A DNA stretch of 64,000 nt from an uncultured Erythrobacter sp. GTDB taxonomy: Bacteria > Pseudomonadota > Alphaproteobacteria > Sphingomonadales > Sphingomonadaceae. The stretch covers positions 221,501 through 285,500 of the forward strand of contig NZ_CANMPJ010000001.1 of the NCBI RefSeq assembly GCF_947499705.1, written 5' to 3'. Each line of letters opens with the position of its first letter. Position 1 is the first letter of the stretch. The notes beneath the pieces were generated by a model. It was not told the DNA's origin. It saw nothing but the letters and a program-made list of their open reading frames with translations, and did not search any database. Of this stretch, positions 16,283 through 24,326 are shown one piece after another. The translations under genes and the position numbers were made by a program.

Positions 16283-17439
16283 AGAACGTTTTTCTCGTAA
16301 CCGGAGGCGCAGGCTTTCTCGGGAGCCAGATCGTCAAGGAATTGCTGCTACGCGGGCAGGATGTCGTGTGTCTCGTAAGAAGCGACAGCAGCGAGCGAAC
16401 GGTTGCCAAGATAGCGCAGTCGGTAGTCAGATCGCATGGCGACGCTGCCGGTTCGGCTCACACGATACGTGGCGATGTCACCCAGGCAATGTGCGGCATT
16501 GCCGAGGCGGATCTTGATCGGATCGGCCCGTCGCTGACAGCGATCATCCATTGTGCCGCTCTCGTCAATTTTCTCGTGCCCCGTGAAACCCTGGAACGAA
16601 ACAATGTCGGCGGGACGCGAAACATCATCGAATTGGCACGGCAATGTGGGAAGATTGGCGCTGGTGCGCCGATTCCGGTTCACCATGTCAGCACCGCCTA
16701 CGTCGCGGGAAAGACGTCCGATACAATCCTCGAAACCGATCACGAGGGACCGCATGAGGTCCCAGCGTTTCGCAACGGGTATGAGCGAAGCAAGTATCTC
16801 GCAGAACAAGCGCTTCGTGAGGCGCACGACGTGCCCTGGTCCATCTACCGTCCGTCTATTGTTGTTGGCTCAGCCGAGGAGGAGTCACCCGAGCCAGGAC
16901 ATAGCCTCGCACCAATTCTTAAGGCCCTTCGAAAGAGCAAAGGGCGCGTGGTCCCGATCAACCAGAAATCTCGGATCGATTTCGTCAACGTGGACTATGT
17001 TGCGAAAGCGGTGGCACAGTTGGCATGTGCCGGAGAGAGTTCCGGGCGAACCTATCATCTAGTCAGCAGCGGCCAGCACAAGGTGCATCTTCGCTCGATC
17101 CTTTCCATCGTCAATCGCGAGTACCGCAACGGCAAGCCGTCCCTAATTCCAATTCCGACGATGCTTTACACGTGGGTCCTGGCTCCGCTGCTCAAAATTC
17201 GTTCCTCGACAGACGCGCGCAAGGTCGAGCAGCTGGCAAGTCCATTTGTTCCATACGTGGCGCAGCACCCACGCTTCGATGATAGCAACGCCCAGGCAGC
17301 CTTGGTGCAATATGGATTGAAGCCAGCCGAACCAATCGACCTCTTTGCCAGGATTGCGCGCGGTGACGCGGGTAATGTCCCCGCCAAACGCAATCGCAAA
17401 CGCCACACCGCACCAGCGTCGGTGAGTGCCTCGGCGTGA
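16279..17439 (+). CDS. Thioester-reductase-like extended SDR
   Basis: A 386-residue extended short-chain dehydrogenase of the NAD-binding_4 (male-sterility) type found in carrier-protein thioester reductases. Seen are the cofactor motif VTGGAGFLGSQIV at about 7, IIHCAALVNF near residue 93, STAYVAG near 137 and the catalytic YERSK near 168. Such domains reduce a carrier-bound thioester to an aldehyde or alcohol and so release it. Following a ligase and a carrier protein, that role fits well. The C-terminal 30 residues are basic and low-complexity. An epimerase-type sugar role is less likely in this setting. Confidence 0.8.
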   Translation: MKNVFLVTGGAGFLGSQIVKELLLRGQDVVCLVRSDSSERTVAKIAQSVVRSHGDAAGSAHTIRGDVTQAMCGIAEADLDRIGPSLTAIIHCAALVNFLVPRETLERNNVGGTRNIIELARQCGKIGAGAPIPVHHVSTAYVAGKTSDTILETDHEGPHEVPAFRNGYERSKYLAEQALREAHDVPWSIYRPSIVVGSAEEESPEPGHSLAPILKALRKSKGRVVPINQKSRIDFVNVDYVAKAVAQLACAGESSGRTYHLVSSGQHKVHLRSILSIVNREYRNGKPSLIPIPTMLYTWVLAPLLKIRSSTDARKVEQLASPFVPYVAQHPRFDDSNAQAALVQYGLKPAEPIDLFARIARGDAGNVPAKRNRKRHTAPASVSASA

Positions 17440-18266
17440 GCAATCTTGCACCCAGGATCGAGGAGCATCGCTTCGTCTCTTCCGATGATGTCGGATTGAG
17501 GTACATCTCGTGCGGCGATGGCTATCCGGTCGTTCTTTCTACGCCGATCGGCCTGCACCTTGATTTCTGGAAGCCGCTATTCGCGACACGGAGTGCGGAG
17601 CGCTTTCGGTTCATCGCCTTGCAAAGCCGCGGACTTTGGGGCTCTCAGGCTTCCCATGATCCAGCCAATGATACGGTTTCGAGGCACGGTCTCGACATTG
17701 CTGAGCTCGTTGGTCACGAGGAACTCAACGACTATGCGATGATCGGCTATTGTGGAGGCAGCGCCCCCCTGATCGAGGCGCTCCAAAGCGTTGCGAAAGT
17801 CCCCGGAAATACTCTGCTCATCAGCACGCTTTTCCGGCGCGACCGCCAGGAACTCATCGTCCGTCGAGTTCTGGAAAGATTCGAGCAAAGCCAGCGACCC
17901 TCAGCCTATCGAATGATCTTGTCCGTTGCATTCCAGGCGGCGGTCCCGGAGTTCCAGTCCATTGCCGAAGACGAAATCTGCACAACTGAAAAGTTGCCGA
18001 TGTACCTTCGTCAATTGAATTCCCTATATTCGTTTAATTTTCCGAATAACATTCGATCAGATACTTCAATAAGGGTATTCTTGAGCTCAGGAGATATTGA
18101 TCCAATTAAGGAATCAAGTTGTGACTATGTAAATAGAATGGGTGGGGATGCATCCAAAATTGAAACCATCAATGATTCCGATCACTTCTATTTATTCAAT
18201 CAACCGGAGAGGGCGATCGATCTGATCTCAAATTCTCTTCTAAGCAATGCGGGAGCAATTTCATGA
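17436..18266 (+). CDS. Alpha/beta hydrolase with Cys nucleophile
   Basis: A 276-residue alpha/beta-hydrolase-fold protein starting at a GTG that overlaps the SDR stop. The nucleophile elbow reads GYCGGS, so Cys106 takes the place of the usual Ser, as in dienelactone hydrolases and some carrier-dependent cyclases. An Asp (SSGDIDP) and a His (NDSDHFY) of the triad follow in the C-terminal quarter. The last quarter of the gene (from about 18010) is strikingly AT-rich compared with everything around it. The fold makes a thioesterase, acyltransferase or lactone-forming role possible; the substrate is unknown. Confidence 0.72.
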   Translation: MSNLAPRIEEHRFVSSDDVGLRYISCGDGYPVVLSTPIGLHLDFWKPLFATRSAERFRFIALQSRGLWGSQASHDPANDTVSRHGLDIAELVGHEELNDYAMIGYCGGSAPLIEALQSVAKVPGNTLLISTLFRRDRQELIVRRVLERFEQSQRPSAYRMILSVAFQAAVPEFQSIAEDEICTTEKLPMYLRQLNSLYSFNFPNNIRSDTSIRVFLSSGDIDPIKESSCDYVNRMGGDASKIETINDSDHFYLFNQPERAIDLISNSLLSNAGAIS

Positions 18267-19660
18267 ACATTGAAGCGCGCCAACGGGACATTACTCTGCC
18301 GGAGCCGCAGCTCGCGCAAATTCCGATCACAGCAAATGGGCGGTCCGTGCTTGAGGTCTTGAGCGACCTTAAAGGAGGTTTGGTCGGACTTTATCGGGAC
18401 CAGCAATTCTACGAGGAAGACTACATCGTTCGGTCATTCCTTGGCCGAAAGTTCATTACCGTTCTGAATACCTCGCTGATCGAGCATATTCTGCTCAAGA
18501 ATCCGGGAAACTATCAGCGTGGAACTCTCGAGAAGACGACTGTCCAGCCCTGGGCGGGAGATGGAATCCTCGCGAGTGAGGGCAAGACCTGGAAGAAGCA
18601 ACGCAAACTCTCCGAACCATGGTTCTTTCGACACAAGATCGATCAGTTTGCGTCGCCGATCACGGAATCCGCGCTCCAGACTGCCATCGATTTGGACGCC
18701 GCCGCGAAATCGGGCGAGTCCGTCAATCTGGCGGAATTCCTACTTGGTTTCTCCAGACGAGTTATCGCGCGGTCACTCTTCAGTGCGGATATAGAGCCCC
18801 ACTTCGGCGAACTGCGCGAGATCCTGGATCAGGTGCAACAGCGGATGGCCCGCATAGGGGTTCTGGATGTTCTGGGCTTTGGCTATCATCTCCGTCGTTG
18901 GTCTCCTGGCGAAGCGCAGAAGCTCAACCAACGACTCCGGAATATTTTCGATCCGATTATCACGGAACGGTTCGATGGCCGGGTCCGGCGCAATGACTTT
19001 CTGCAAGCCATTGTTGATACGAACGATGCTGAAAGCGGCAAGCGCCTTTCACGCAAGCAGGCCTATGACACGGCGATCAGTTACTTCCTTGGGGCGCCGG
19101 AAGCGGTTGGTTTCTCGCTTGTCTGGACGTTCTATCTTCTGTCGCATCACCCGGATATCCAAGAGCGTGCGGCAGCTGAGGCGCAGGAGTTCACGCTTGC
19201 CGATCCGACCATCAAGTCCCTTGGTTCGCTCGAGTATTGCTGGACAATTCTGCAAGAGGCGATGCGCCTGTACCCACCTGTCCATTCCTTGACTCGAGAG
19301 GCTCTCGGGCCGGACCAATTCGGAGACCTGAAGATCCCCAAGAGGTCACTCGTCCTCTTCCCCATCTACGCGATCCATCGACACAGCAAGCTTTGGGAAA
19401 ACCCAAATCGATTTGATCCGGATCGTTTCTCCAAATCTCGCAGGAAGCAAAGCGATCATCTGAAGTTCATGGCGTTTTCTGCCGGACCGCGTTTTTGCAT
19501 CGGTCGCTCTCTTGCGGAAATGGAAACCAAGATCGCAGTCGCGTCCCTGCTCAGCCGGTTCCGGTTTGAGCCCGATCCTGATCGGCCAGTGCGAGAGCTT
19601 GAAGCCCGGTCCACTCTTCGACCCAAAGACGGATGCCACGTGCGCGTTTCGCGGCGGTGA
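18263..19660 (+). CDS. Cytochrome P450 lacking the I-helix Thr
   Basis: A 465-residue P450. The heme loop FSAGPRFCIG contains Cys412, and ExxR is QEAMR (Glu332, Arg335). In the I helix, where most P450s have A/G-G-x-D/E-T, this protein has LGAPEAV (276-282): the acid Glu280 is kept but the next residue is Ala, so the oxygen-activating Thr is missing. P450s without it can use a substrate hydroxyl instead or do unusual chemistry. It likely receives electrons from the ferredoxin at 7150. The ATG overlaps the hydrolase stop, and it closes the tightly overlapping part of the operon. Confidence 0.9.
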   Translation: MNIEARQRDITLPEPQLAQIPITANGRSVLEVLSDLKGGLVGLYRDQQFYEEDYIVRSFLGRKFITVLNTSLIEHILLKNPGNYQRGTLEKTTVQPWAGDGILASEGKTWKKQRKLSEPWFFRHKIDQFASPITESALQTAIDLDAAAKSGESVNLAEFLLGFSRRVIARSLFSADIEPHFGELREILDQVQQRMARIGVLDVLGFGYHLRRWSPGEAQKLNQRLRNIFDPIITERFDGRVRRNDFLQAIVDTNDAESGKRLSRKQAYDTAISYFLGAPEAVGFSLVWTFYLLSHHPDIQERAAAEAQEFTLADPTIKSLGSLEYCWTILQEAMRLYPPVHSLTREALGPDQFGDLKIPKRSLVLFPIYAIHRHSKLWENPNRFDPDRFSKSRRKQSDHLKFMAFSAGPRFCIGRSLAEMETKIAVASLLSRFRFEPDPDRPVRELEARSTLRPKDGCHVRVSRR

Positions 19661-19702
19661 ACTTCAAGGATGAAATGACCCGAGACAAAAGAGGAGAATG
19701 AA

Positions 19703-20860
19703 ATGGTAGCGGAAATCACCCTATTCGACACCACATTGCGCGATGGCGAGCAAGCTCCCATGAATGCGATGTCGGTCGAGACCAAAGTCGACCTATTCAA
19801 CCGCATAGCGATGTCAGGGATCGATCGGATTGAAGCGGGGTTCCCTGCCGCGTCGCCGATCGATTACGAAGCGGTATCGCAGATCCTCCAGCAGCCCACC
19901 AACGCATCCTTGAGCCTGTTTGCGCGGGCCACGCGTGGCGACATTGACTGCTGTCTGGAGTTGGCAGGCAACAGGCGGGATCTGCAGATCCAGATCCTTG
20001 TTACAGGTTCGGAAATCCATCTGGAACACAAGCGTCAGATCACTCTTGAGGAAGCGATTGAGGAGACCCGGGAAGCAGTCGAATACGCTGCGAATCACAA
20101 CATCGAAGTATCGCTTGCGGTTGAGGACGCTTCGCGCGGATCCTACTCGATGCTGGAGAAGGTGATTAAGACCGGAGTGGATGCAGGCGCAACAACTGTG
20201 GTCGTAACCGATACTGTGGGAGCAGCTCTTCCCAGCCAATTCGGTGCAATGGTGGCCGCAGCTCGCGAATGGGTTGGAGCGGAGACGTCTTTGTCCGTGC
20301 ACTGCCACAATGATCTTGGCCTTGCAGTTGCCAACAGCATCGCCGGCATCGCCGCAGGCGCGAACGAATGTCAGGGAACTTTGTGCGGCATAGGTGAGCG
20401 GGCAGGAAATGCTGCCTTGGAAGAAATTGTCGCGATCTTGCTTACCAAGGAAGATGAGTTTGCGAGACGTTGCAATGTCGACCCGATCGCTCTTCTGGCC
20501 GCCTGTAATGCCTTGAGCGAAGCGATCGATTTTGATTTGCAGCGCAACAAGCCGATCCTTGGTCGCTGGGTGAACGCGACTGCCGCCGGCCTTCACCAGA
20601 GCGGGATGTTAAAACATCCGGATACCTATGAACCTTTCGACCCAGCATTATTCGGGCGTGAGCGAGAGTTCCTCATCACGCGCCACTCCGGTTCTGCTGC
20701 AGTCCGCGACATGCTCAAACGTCATGTCGGAAACGGGCCTGATGAGGTGGAGCCAAGCTATTTGCTTTCGCGCATGGGCCTTGAAGGCAAGTCATTTTCG
20801 TCAACCCAAGGCGAGGAATTCCGCAGTTTCGTGGCCAGTTGCCAAGCCGGTGCCAAGTGA
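19703..20860 (+). CDS. LeuA/homocitrate-synthase-type condensing enzyme
   Basis: A 385-residue DRE-TIM metallolyase beginning after an aggagaatga ribosome binding site. FDTTLRDGEQAP (8-19) carries the catalytic Arg13 and metal ligand Asp14, and HCHNDLG gives His200 and His202. It ends soon after the catalytic barrel and lacks the LeuA regulatory domain, so it should not be feedback-inhibited by leucine. Family members add acetyl-CoA to 2-oxo acids. The GEQAP variant is closer to homocitrate-type members than to GEQSP of LeuA. With LeuCD at the other end of the cluster it would form and isomerise a substituted malate. Confidence 0.85.
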   Translation: MVAEITLFDTTLRDGEQAPMNAMSVETKVDLFNRIAMSGIDRIEAGFPAASPIDYEAVSQILQQPTNASLSLFARATRGDIDCCLELAGNRRDLQIQILVTGSEIHLEHKRQITLEEAIEETREAVEYAANHNIEVSLAVEDASRGSYSMLEKVIKTGVDAGATTVVVTDTVGAALPSQFGAMVAAAREWVGAETSLSVHCHNDLGLAVANSIAGIAAGANECQGTLCGIGERAGNAALEEIVAILLTKEDEFARRCNVDPIALLAACNALSEAIDFDLQRNKPILGRWVNATAAGLHQSGMLKHPDTYEPFDPALFGREREFLITRHSGSAAVRDMLKRHVGNGPDEVEPSYLLSRMGLEGKSFSSTQGEEFRSFVASCQAGAK

Positions 20861-21567
20861 TGCTGGCAAGTGTAGCAAGACCACTGGACCTCGACGAAAG
20901 CTGCGACCCGGCAATCGTCGACAAAGCTGCAGGCGTTCTTGATCGCGGCGGTGTCGTGCTGCTGCGTACAGTGGTCGGTTATGGCATCGTGGGTACGTCC
21001 GACGAAGCCATCAAGTTGATGTATGATCTGAAAGGACGTCCCCCGACCAACCCATTGATCCTGGTTGGCAATATACCAATCCTTGACGAGCTTACAAAGC
21101 CGGTGGGGCGTGTGGCGCGCGAATGGCTCGACGATGTCATCACCCGAACCACCCTCGCCGTGGTCAATGATCTTGATTCAGACAGTGAAATCTACAGGAG
21201 CTTCAGTCCCGTCGCGAAAGCGCAGGCGACCAAGGATGGATCGGTTGCCATTTTCCTGAATACCGGTTGGTTACCCGAACAACTCGCCATTCGTATGGCC
21301 GAGCAAGGAAAAGCTCTGTTCGGAACATCGGCCAATGCGACCGGTGAGGGCAATAGCCAATCGATCGATGAAGTCCCGAGCACGATCCGAGATGCCGTGG
21401 ACTACTCCTACGACCAGGGAACGGTACTCTACCAGACGGTCGACAAGCTCGCGACCACGATCATCGATCTCAGAACACTGACGATCTCGCGGATTGGCGT
21501 CTCGGCCGCCATGCTGACGCAAAATATCCGTCGGATTCACGCCCTCCAGAACCTTCGAACTGCATGA
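20860..21567 (+). CDS. Sua5/YciO/YrdC-family protein
   Basis: A 235-residue protein related to threonylcarbamoyl-AMP synthases (TsaC/Sua5). The nucleotide-binding LKGRPPTNPL segment (Lys59, Arg61) and the LFGTSANATG motif are present, while the usual P-T-(D/E)-T-x-Y-G-L stretch is altered to RTVVGYGIV. TsaC makes threonylcarbamoyl-AMP from Thr, bicarbonate and ATP for tRNA modification; YrdC domains in HypF and TobZ transfer carbamoyl groups. In a biosynthetic operon, starting on the base that ends the LeuA-like gene, a carbamoylating or carboxyl-adenylating role is possible. A misplaced housekeeping copy is the alternative. Confidence 0.75.
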   Translation: MLASVARPLDLDESCDPAIVDKAAGVLDRGGVVLLRTVVGYGIVGTSDEAIKLMYDLKGRPPTNPLILVGNIPILDELTKPVGRVAREWLDDVITRTTLAVVNDLDSDSEIYRSFSPVAKAQATKDGSVAIFLNTGWLPEQLAIRMAEQGKALFGTSANATGEGNSQSIDEVPSTIRDAVDYSYDQGTVLYQTVDKLATTIIDLRTLTISRIGVSAAMLTQNIRRIHALQNLRTA

Positions 21568-21585
21568 GAAATTTGAGGATTTGCT

Positions 21586-22731
21586 ATGAAAACGAATGAC
21601 TTCTTCTCGATTGACGCTGACTCTCACATTGAAGACAGCGATGCGATTTTTGACTTTCTCGATGCTGGATACATGCATCGTAGACCTCGGATCGTCGATA
21701 TCGGTGACATGGTCCAGCATCGACCTACACGGAACAAGGCCTGGATCATCGATGGCGAGATGCGGCCCAAGATGCAGGGGCCGAACTCATCCTGCCATGC
21801 GACGCCTCCAACAAGCGACTATGCCAAACTCAAGCCGGTTTCCTATGGCGTACAGACGCTGACCGACGTTCCAGCATATCTGGACAGTCTCGATTCGGTC
21901 GGGCTCGATGTCTCGGTTCTGTATACGACGCTTTTCCTTCAGCCGCTCACGAAGGATCCGTTGTTCGAAGCGGCGCTCGTCTCAGCGTACAACTCTTTCG
22001 TGGCCGAGCAGTGCGGCAAGGCGCCAGATCGTTTGAAATGGGGTGGTCTGGTCCCGATCCGGTCTCCCGAACTTGCTGTCAAGGAAGCGAGGCGGATCAA
22101 AGAGCTAGGCGCTTCGAGCTGCATGCTTCTGCCAACCGCGGGCAATGTGCTGCTCCATGACCGGCGTTTCGACCAGCTGTTCGGCTACTTCGAAGAGAAC
22201 GCGATGCCGGTTTGCGTCCATGTCGGGTGGTCGCACGATGGCATCCAGGAAAGCTGCGACTTTCCAGCTGCATCATTCATCCTGAACTTCGAGATGGCTA
22301 TGGTGATGGGGTTCTTTTCATTCCTCGGTGGCGGCATCCTTGACCGCTTCCCCAAGTTGAGGGTTTCCTTCCTTGAAGGAGGGATCGGTTGGTATCCGGC
22401 CGCCCTTTCGCGGATGGAGCACTGGCAGGAGACGCCGGCAGCTGAACCATGGCAGGCGCAGAAAACCGCAAGCGAATATCTGCGAGACCATGAAGTCTAT
22501 TTCACTGTTGAGGGTGACGAACCCGATCTCGCCAGTTTCGTGGAATTCGCGGGAGAAGATCGCATCCTGGGTTCAGCAGATTTCCCGCACGTCCACTACG
22601 CAGGTGGCCGACTGAGTGTTGCTTTCGATGAGATTCGTTCGAGAACCGACCTCACCCAAGAAGTGAAACGGAAGCTCCTCTCCCAGAATTCTCAGAAATT
22701 CTATGGGATCAAGGAGCTCGTCACCGCGTGA
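21586..22731 (+). CDS. Amidohydrolase (ACMSD-like)
   Basis: A 381-residue PF04909-type metal hydrolase. DADSHIED near residue 10 supplies the first metal ligands, VCVHVGW near 210 the central His residues, and GSADFPH near 325 the catalytic Asp. Members hydrolyse C-N or C-O bonds or decarboxylate aromatic and enol acids. It lies 18 bases after the Sua5-like gene, so it is probably in the same operon. I cannot tell whether it is a decarboxylase, hydrolase or lactonase; the family gives no further clue here. Confidence 0.83.
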   Translation: MKTNDFFSIDADSHIEDSDAIFDFLDAGYMHRRPRIVDIGDMVQHRPTRNKAWIIDGEMRPKMQGPNSSCHATPPTSDYAKLKPVSYGVQTLTDVPAYLDSLDSVGLDVSVLYTTLFLQPLTKDPLFEAALVSAYNSFVAEQCGKAPDRLKWGGLVPIRSPELAVKEARRIKELGASSCMLLPTAGNVLLHDRRFDQLFGYFEENAMPVCVHVGWSHDGIQESCDFPAASFILNFEMAMVMGFFSFLGGGILDRFPKLRVSFLEGGIGWYPAALSRMEHWQETPAAEPWQAQKTASEYLRDHEVYFTVEGDEPDLASFVEFAGEDRILGSADFPHVHYAGGRLSVAFDEIRSRTDLTQEVKRKLLSQNSQKFYGIKELVTA

Positions 22732-22783
22732 CGGGACTTGGCATCGAATGCTTGAAATCATGCAGTCAGTTGGAGATTCACAT

Positions 22784-23233
22784 ATGAAGGTGCGAAAATC
22801 TAGAGCGTCGTCCTGTTTGCTTTCATGCTCGCTGGCATTGATCGTCGCAGCCGTGGGGAGTTCGGCGACGGCTGAATCGGAACAGACGCCCACGGTTTCA
22901 ATTGTCGACGAAGAGCCGACTTCCGACGGTCGTGAGTTGTATGGCAGAGTAATGCGGGTGGACTTCATTGACTTCTATTCGCATCGAACGCACTACTTCG
23001 CTGATGGGACCTACAAACTCGTCGACTCCAAAGGGTGGTCTTCTTCAGGGACTTGGTGGGTTGAAAAGAATGCACTGTGCTTCTTCTCGATCGAGAAGAA
23101 GCGAGTTTGCTGGGCTTATGCGCCTTTGGAAGAAGGACGGGTATATCAAAACTTTTCTCCATATGATGGCACTCCGGTTCATGCGTACCTAGAACCTGTC
23201 GGAAGTACGCTGGACGAAAAGCCGGATCCATAG
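22784..23233 (+). CDS. Small secreted protein, unknown function
   Basis: A 149-residue protein with a clear Sec signal peptide (basic start KVRKSR, hydrophobic core to about residue 25, cleavage near SATA). The mature part holds a beta-rich stretch DGTYKLVDSKGWSSSGTWW and two Cys in LCF and VCW that could pair, a pattern like small periplasmic lipocalin-like proteins. I do not recognise a specific family. It follows the amidohydrolase by 52 bases. The first in-frame start I accept is the ATG at 22784; an upstream start would spoil the signal peptide. Confidence 0.6.
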   Translation: MKVRKSRASSCLLSCSLALIVAAVGSSATAESEQTPTVSIVDEEPTSDGRELYGRVMRVDFIDFYSHRTHYFADGTYKLVDSKGWSSSGTWWVEKNALCFFSIEKKRVCWAYAPLEEGRVYQNFSPYDGTPVHAYLEPVGSTLDEKPDP

Positions 23234-23267
23234 GGTATTGCCATGGTCCGCAGACAGGATTGGGTTG

Positions 23268-23732
23268 ATGACCATAGTTGAGGGCCAATGCCGTTGTGGC
23301 GATATTCGTTACCAGTCGGTCGATATAGGACCAGCCGGGTTTTATGCCTGCCATTGTGGCCAGTGCAGAAGGCTACTGGGCACCTCATTCGCCTTGAATC
23401 TTCCAACTCGCAAAGACTTGGTCGAGATTCAGGGCGAGCTTCAGGGGCGAGATTATCAAACGGCCCCGGGACGCGGAAATCGATCCTATTTCTGTCCAAA
23501 CTGCCATTCGCACGTGTTCTCTGCGAACAGTTGGCGAAAAGGCGTGCTCGTGGTGAGAGCTGGCACCGTCACGAACCTCGATGACTGCGAAATGCTCGGG
23601 CATGTCTGGACCTCGAGCAAGCAGAGTTGGGTTCGGATCGGGCCAGACGAAACTGCATTCAGCGAGAGCCCGACGGAAGATGAATGGCGTTCGCTCTTCG
23701 GCAATCGAAACCGCCTTTTCGATGAATTCTGA
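23268..23732 (+). CDS. GFA/CENP-V-type zinc protein
   Basis: A 154-residue protein of the glutathione-dependent formaldehyde-activating (GFA/CENP-V) family. Cys pairs occur in QCRCGD, ACHCGQCRR and FCPNCHS, the expected zinc ligands. Family members bind zinc and some react with glutathione adducts, but most have unknown function. I prefer the ATG at 23268, which opens directly onto the conserved MTIVEGQCRCG; a TTG at 23238 would add ten residues. It is loosely attached to the cluster and may be a passenger. Confidence 0.8.
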   Translation: MTIVEGQCRCGDIRYQSVDIGPAGFYACHCGQCRRLLGTSFALNLPTRKDLVEIQGELQGRDYQTAPGRGNRSYFCPNCHSHVFSANSWRKGVLVVRAGTVTNLDDCEMLGHVWTSSKQSWVRIGPDETAFSESPTEDEWRSLFGNRNRLFDEF

Positions 23733-23755
23733 GATCTGCTTTTCCGAAGTGGCGC

Positions 23756-24241
23756 ATGACTGAATGGAGCGAAATCCAATCGAAAGTCGGCACCGAAATT
23801 GGGGTGTCCGATTGGATATTGGTCGATCAAGCCATGATCGATCAATTCGCGGACGTGACGAAGGATCGGCAATACATCCATGTGGACCAGGATGCTGCCC
23901 GTGAAACACCGTTCGGAGGAACCATCGCTCATGGATTCCTGACCCTGTCGCTCCTAACCCACATGATAGAGGATGTCGCCCTTTTCCCTCCGAAGATGGT
24001 GGCAGCCATAAACCAGGGGATGGATCGCGTAAGGTTCCTCTCGCCGGTTCATTCGGGTGAGGAAGTCAGAGGGTGTTTTGTGCTCGACGATATCGAAGAC
24101 AAACGAAGCGGTCGTTGGAAGTTTGTCTATCGCGTCAGAGTAGAGATCAAAGGGACTGCACGACCTGCCCTCACAGCTCGTTGGCTTAGCCTGGTGGTGA
24201 CCGAGCCCGAAGGCAGCACATCTTTTGGCGCAGCGCGCTAA
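23756..24241 (+). CDS. MaoC-family dehydratase
   Basis: A 161-residue hot-dog-fold protein of the MaoC/(R)-specific enoyl hydratase family. YIHVDQDAARETPFGGTIAHGFL is the characteristic hydratase motif with its Asp and His, followed by MDRVRFLSPVHSGEEV. It hydrates or dehydrates enoyl/3-hydroxyacyl thioesters. As the last rightward gene of the cluster it may be a second dehydration enzyme alongside the crotonase-fold protein at 11981. It ends 86 bases before the oppositely oriented RND gene. Confidence 0.85.
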   Translation: MTEWSEIQSKVGTEIGVSDWILVDQAMIDQFADVTKDRQYIHVDQDAARETPFGGTIAHGFLTLSLLTHMIEDVALFPPKMVAAINQGMDRVRFLSPVHSGEEVRGCFVLDDIEDKRSGRWKFVYRVRVEIKGTARPALTARWLSLVVTEPEGSTSFGAAR

Positions 24242-24326
24242 CAATTGACCACACACTCCATGCACGCGAGCCTGCCTGGGTTTGCCTTCGATAGCGGGTT
24301 ATAGTCTCGGGTCACTCTTCATTGCA

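Larger units (their letters stand above)
3361..24241. other. Putative biosynthetic gene cluster (KS/CLF, LeuACD, P450)
   Basis: Twenty-three genes whose functions fit one specialised-metabolite pathway: carrier proteins, ketosynthase pair, reductases, AMP ligase, methyltransferase, P450 with ferredoxin, LeuA and LeuCD homologues, an exporter and accessory hydrolases. leuCD run leftward; the rest run rightward, mostly with overlapping start and stop codons. The left border is the island debris before 3361. The right border is uncertain: the converging RND operon (24327-28469) may be a functional part. I do not recognise the cluster as any known pathway. The outer genes after 21567 are less tightly linked and may be passengers. 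Confidence 0.7.
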
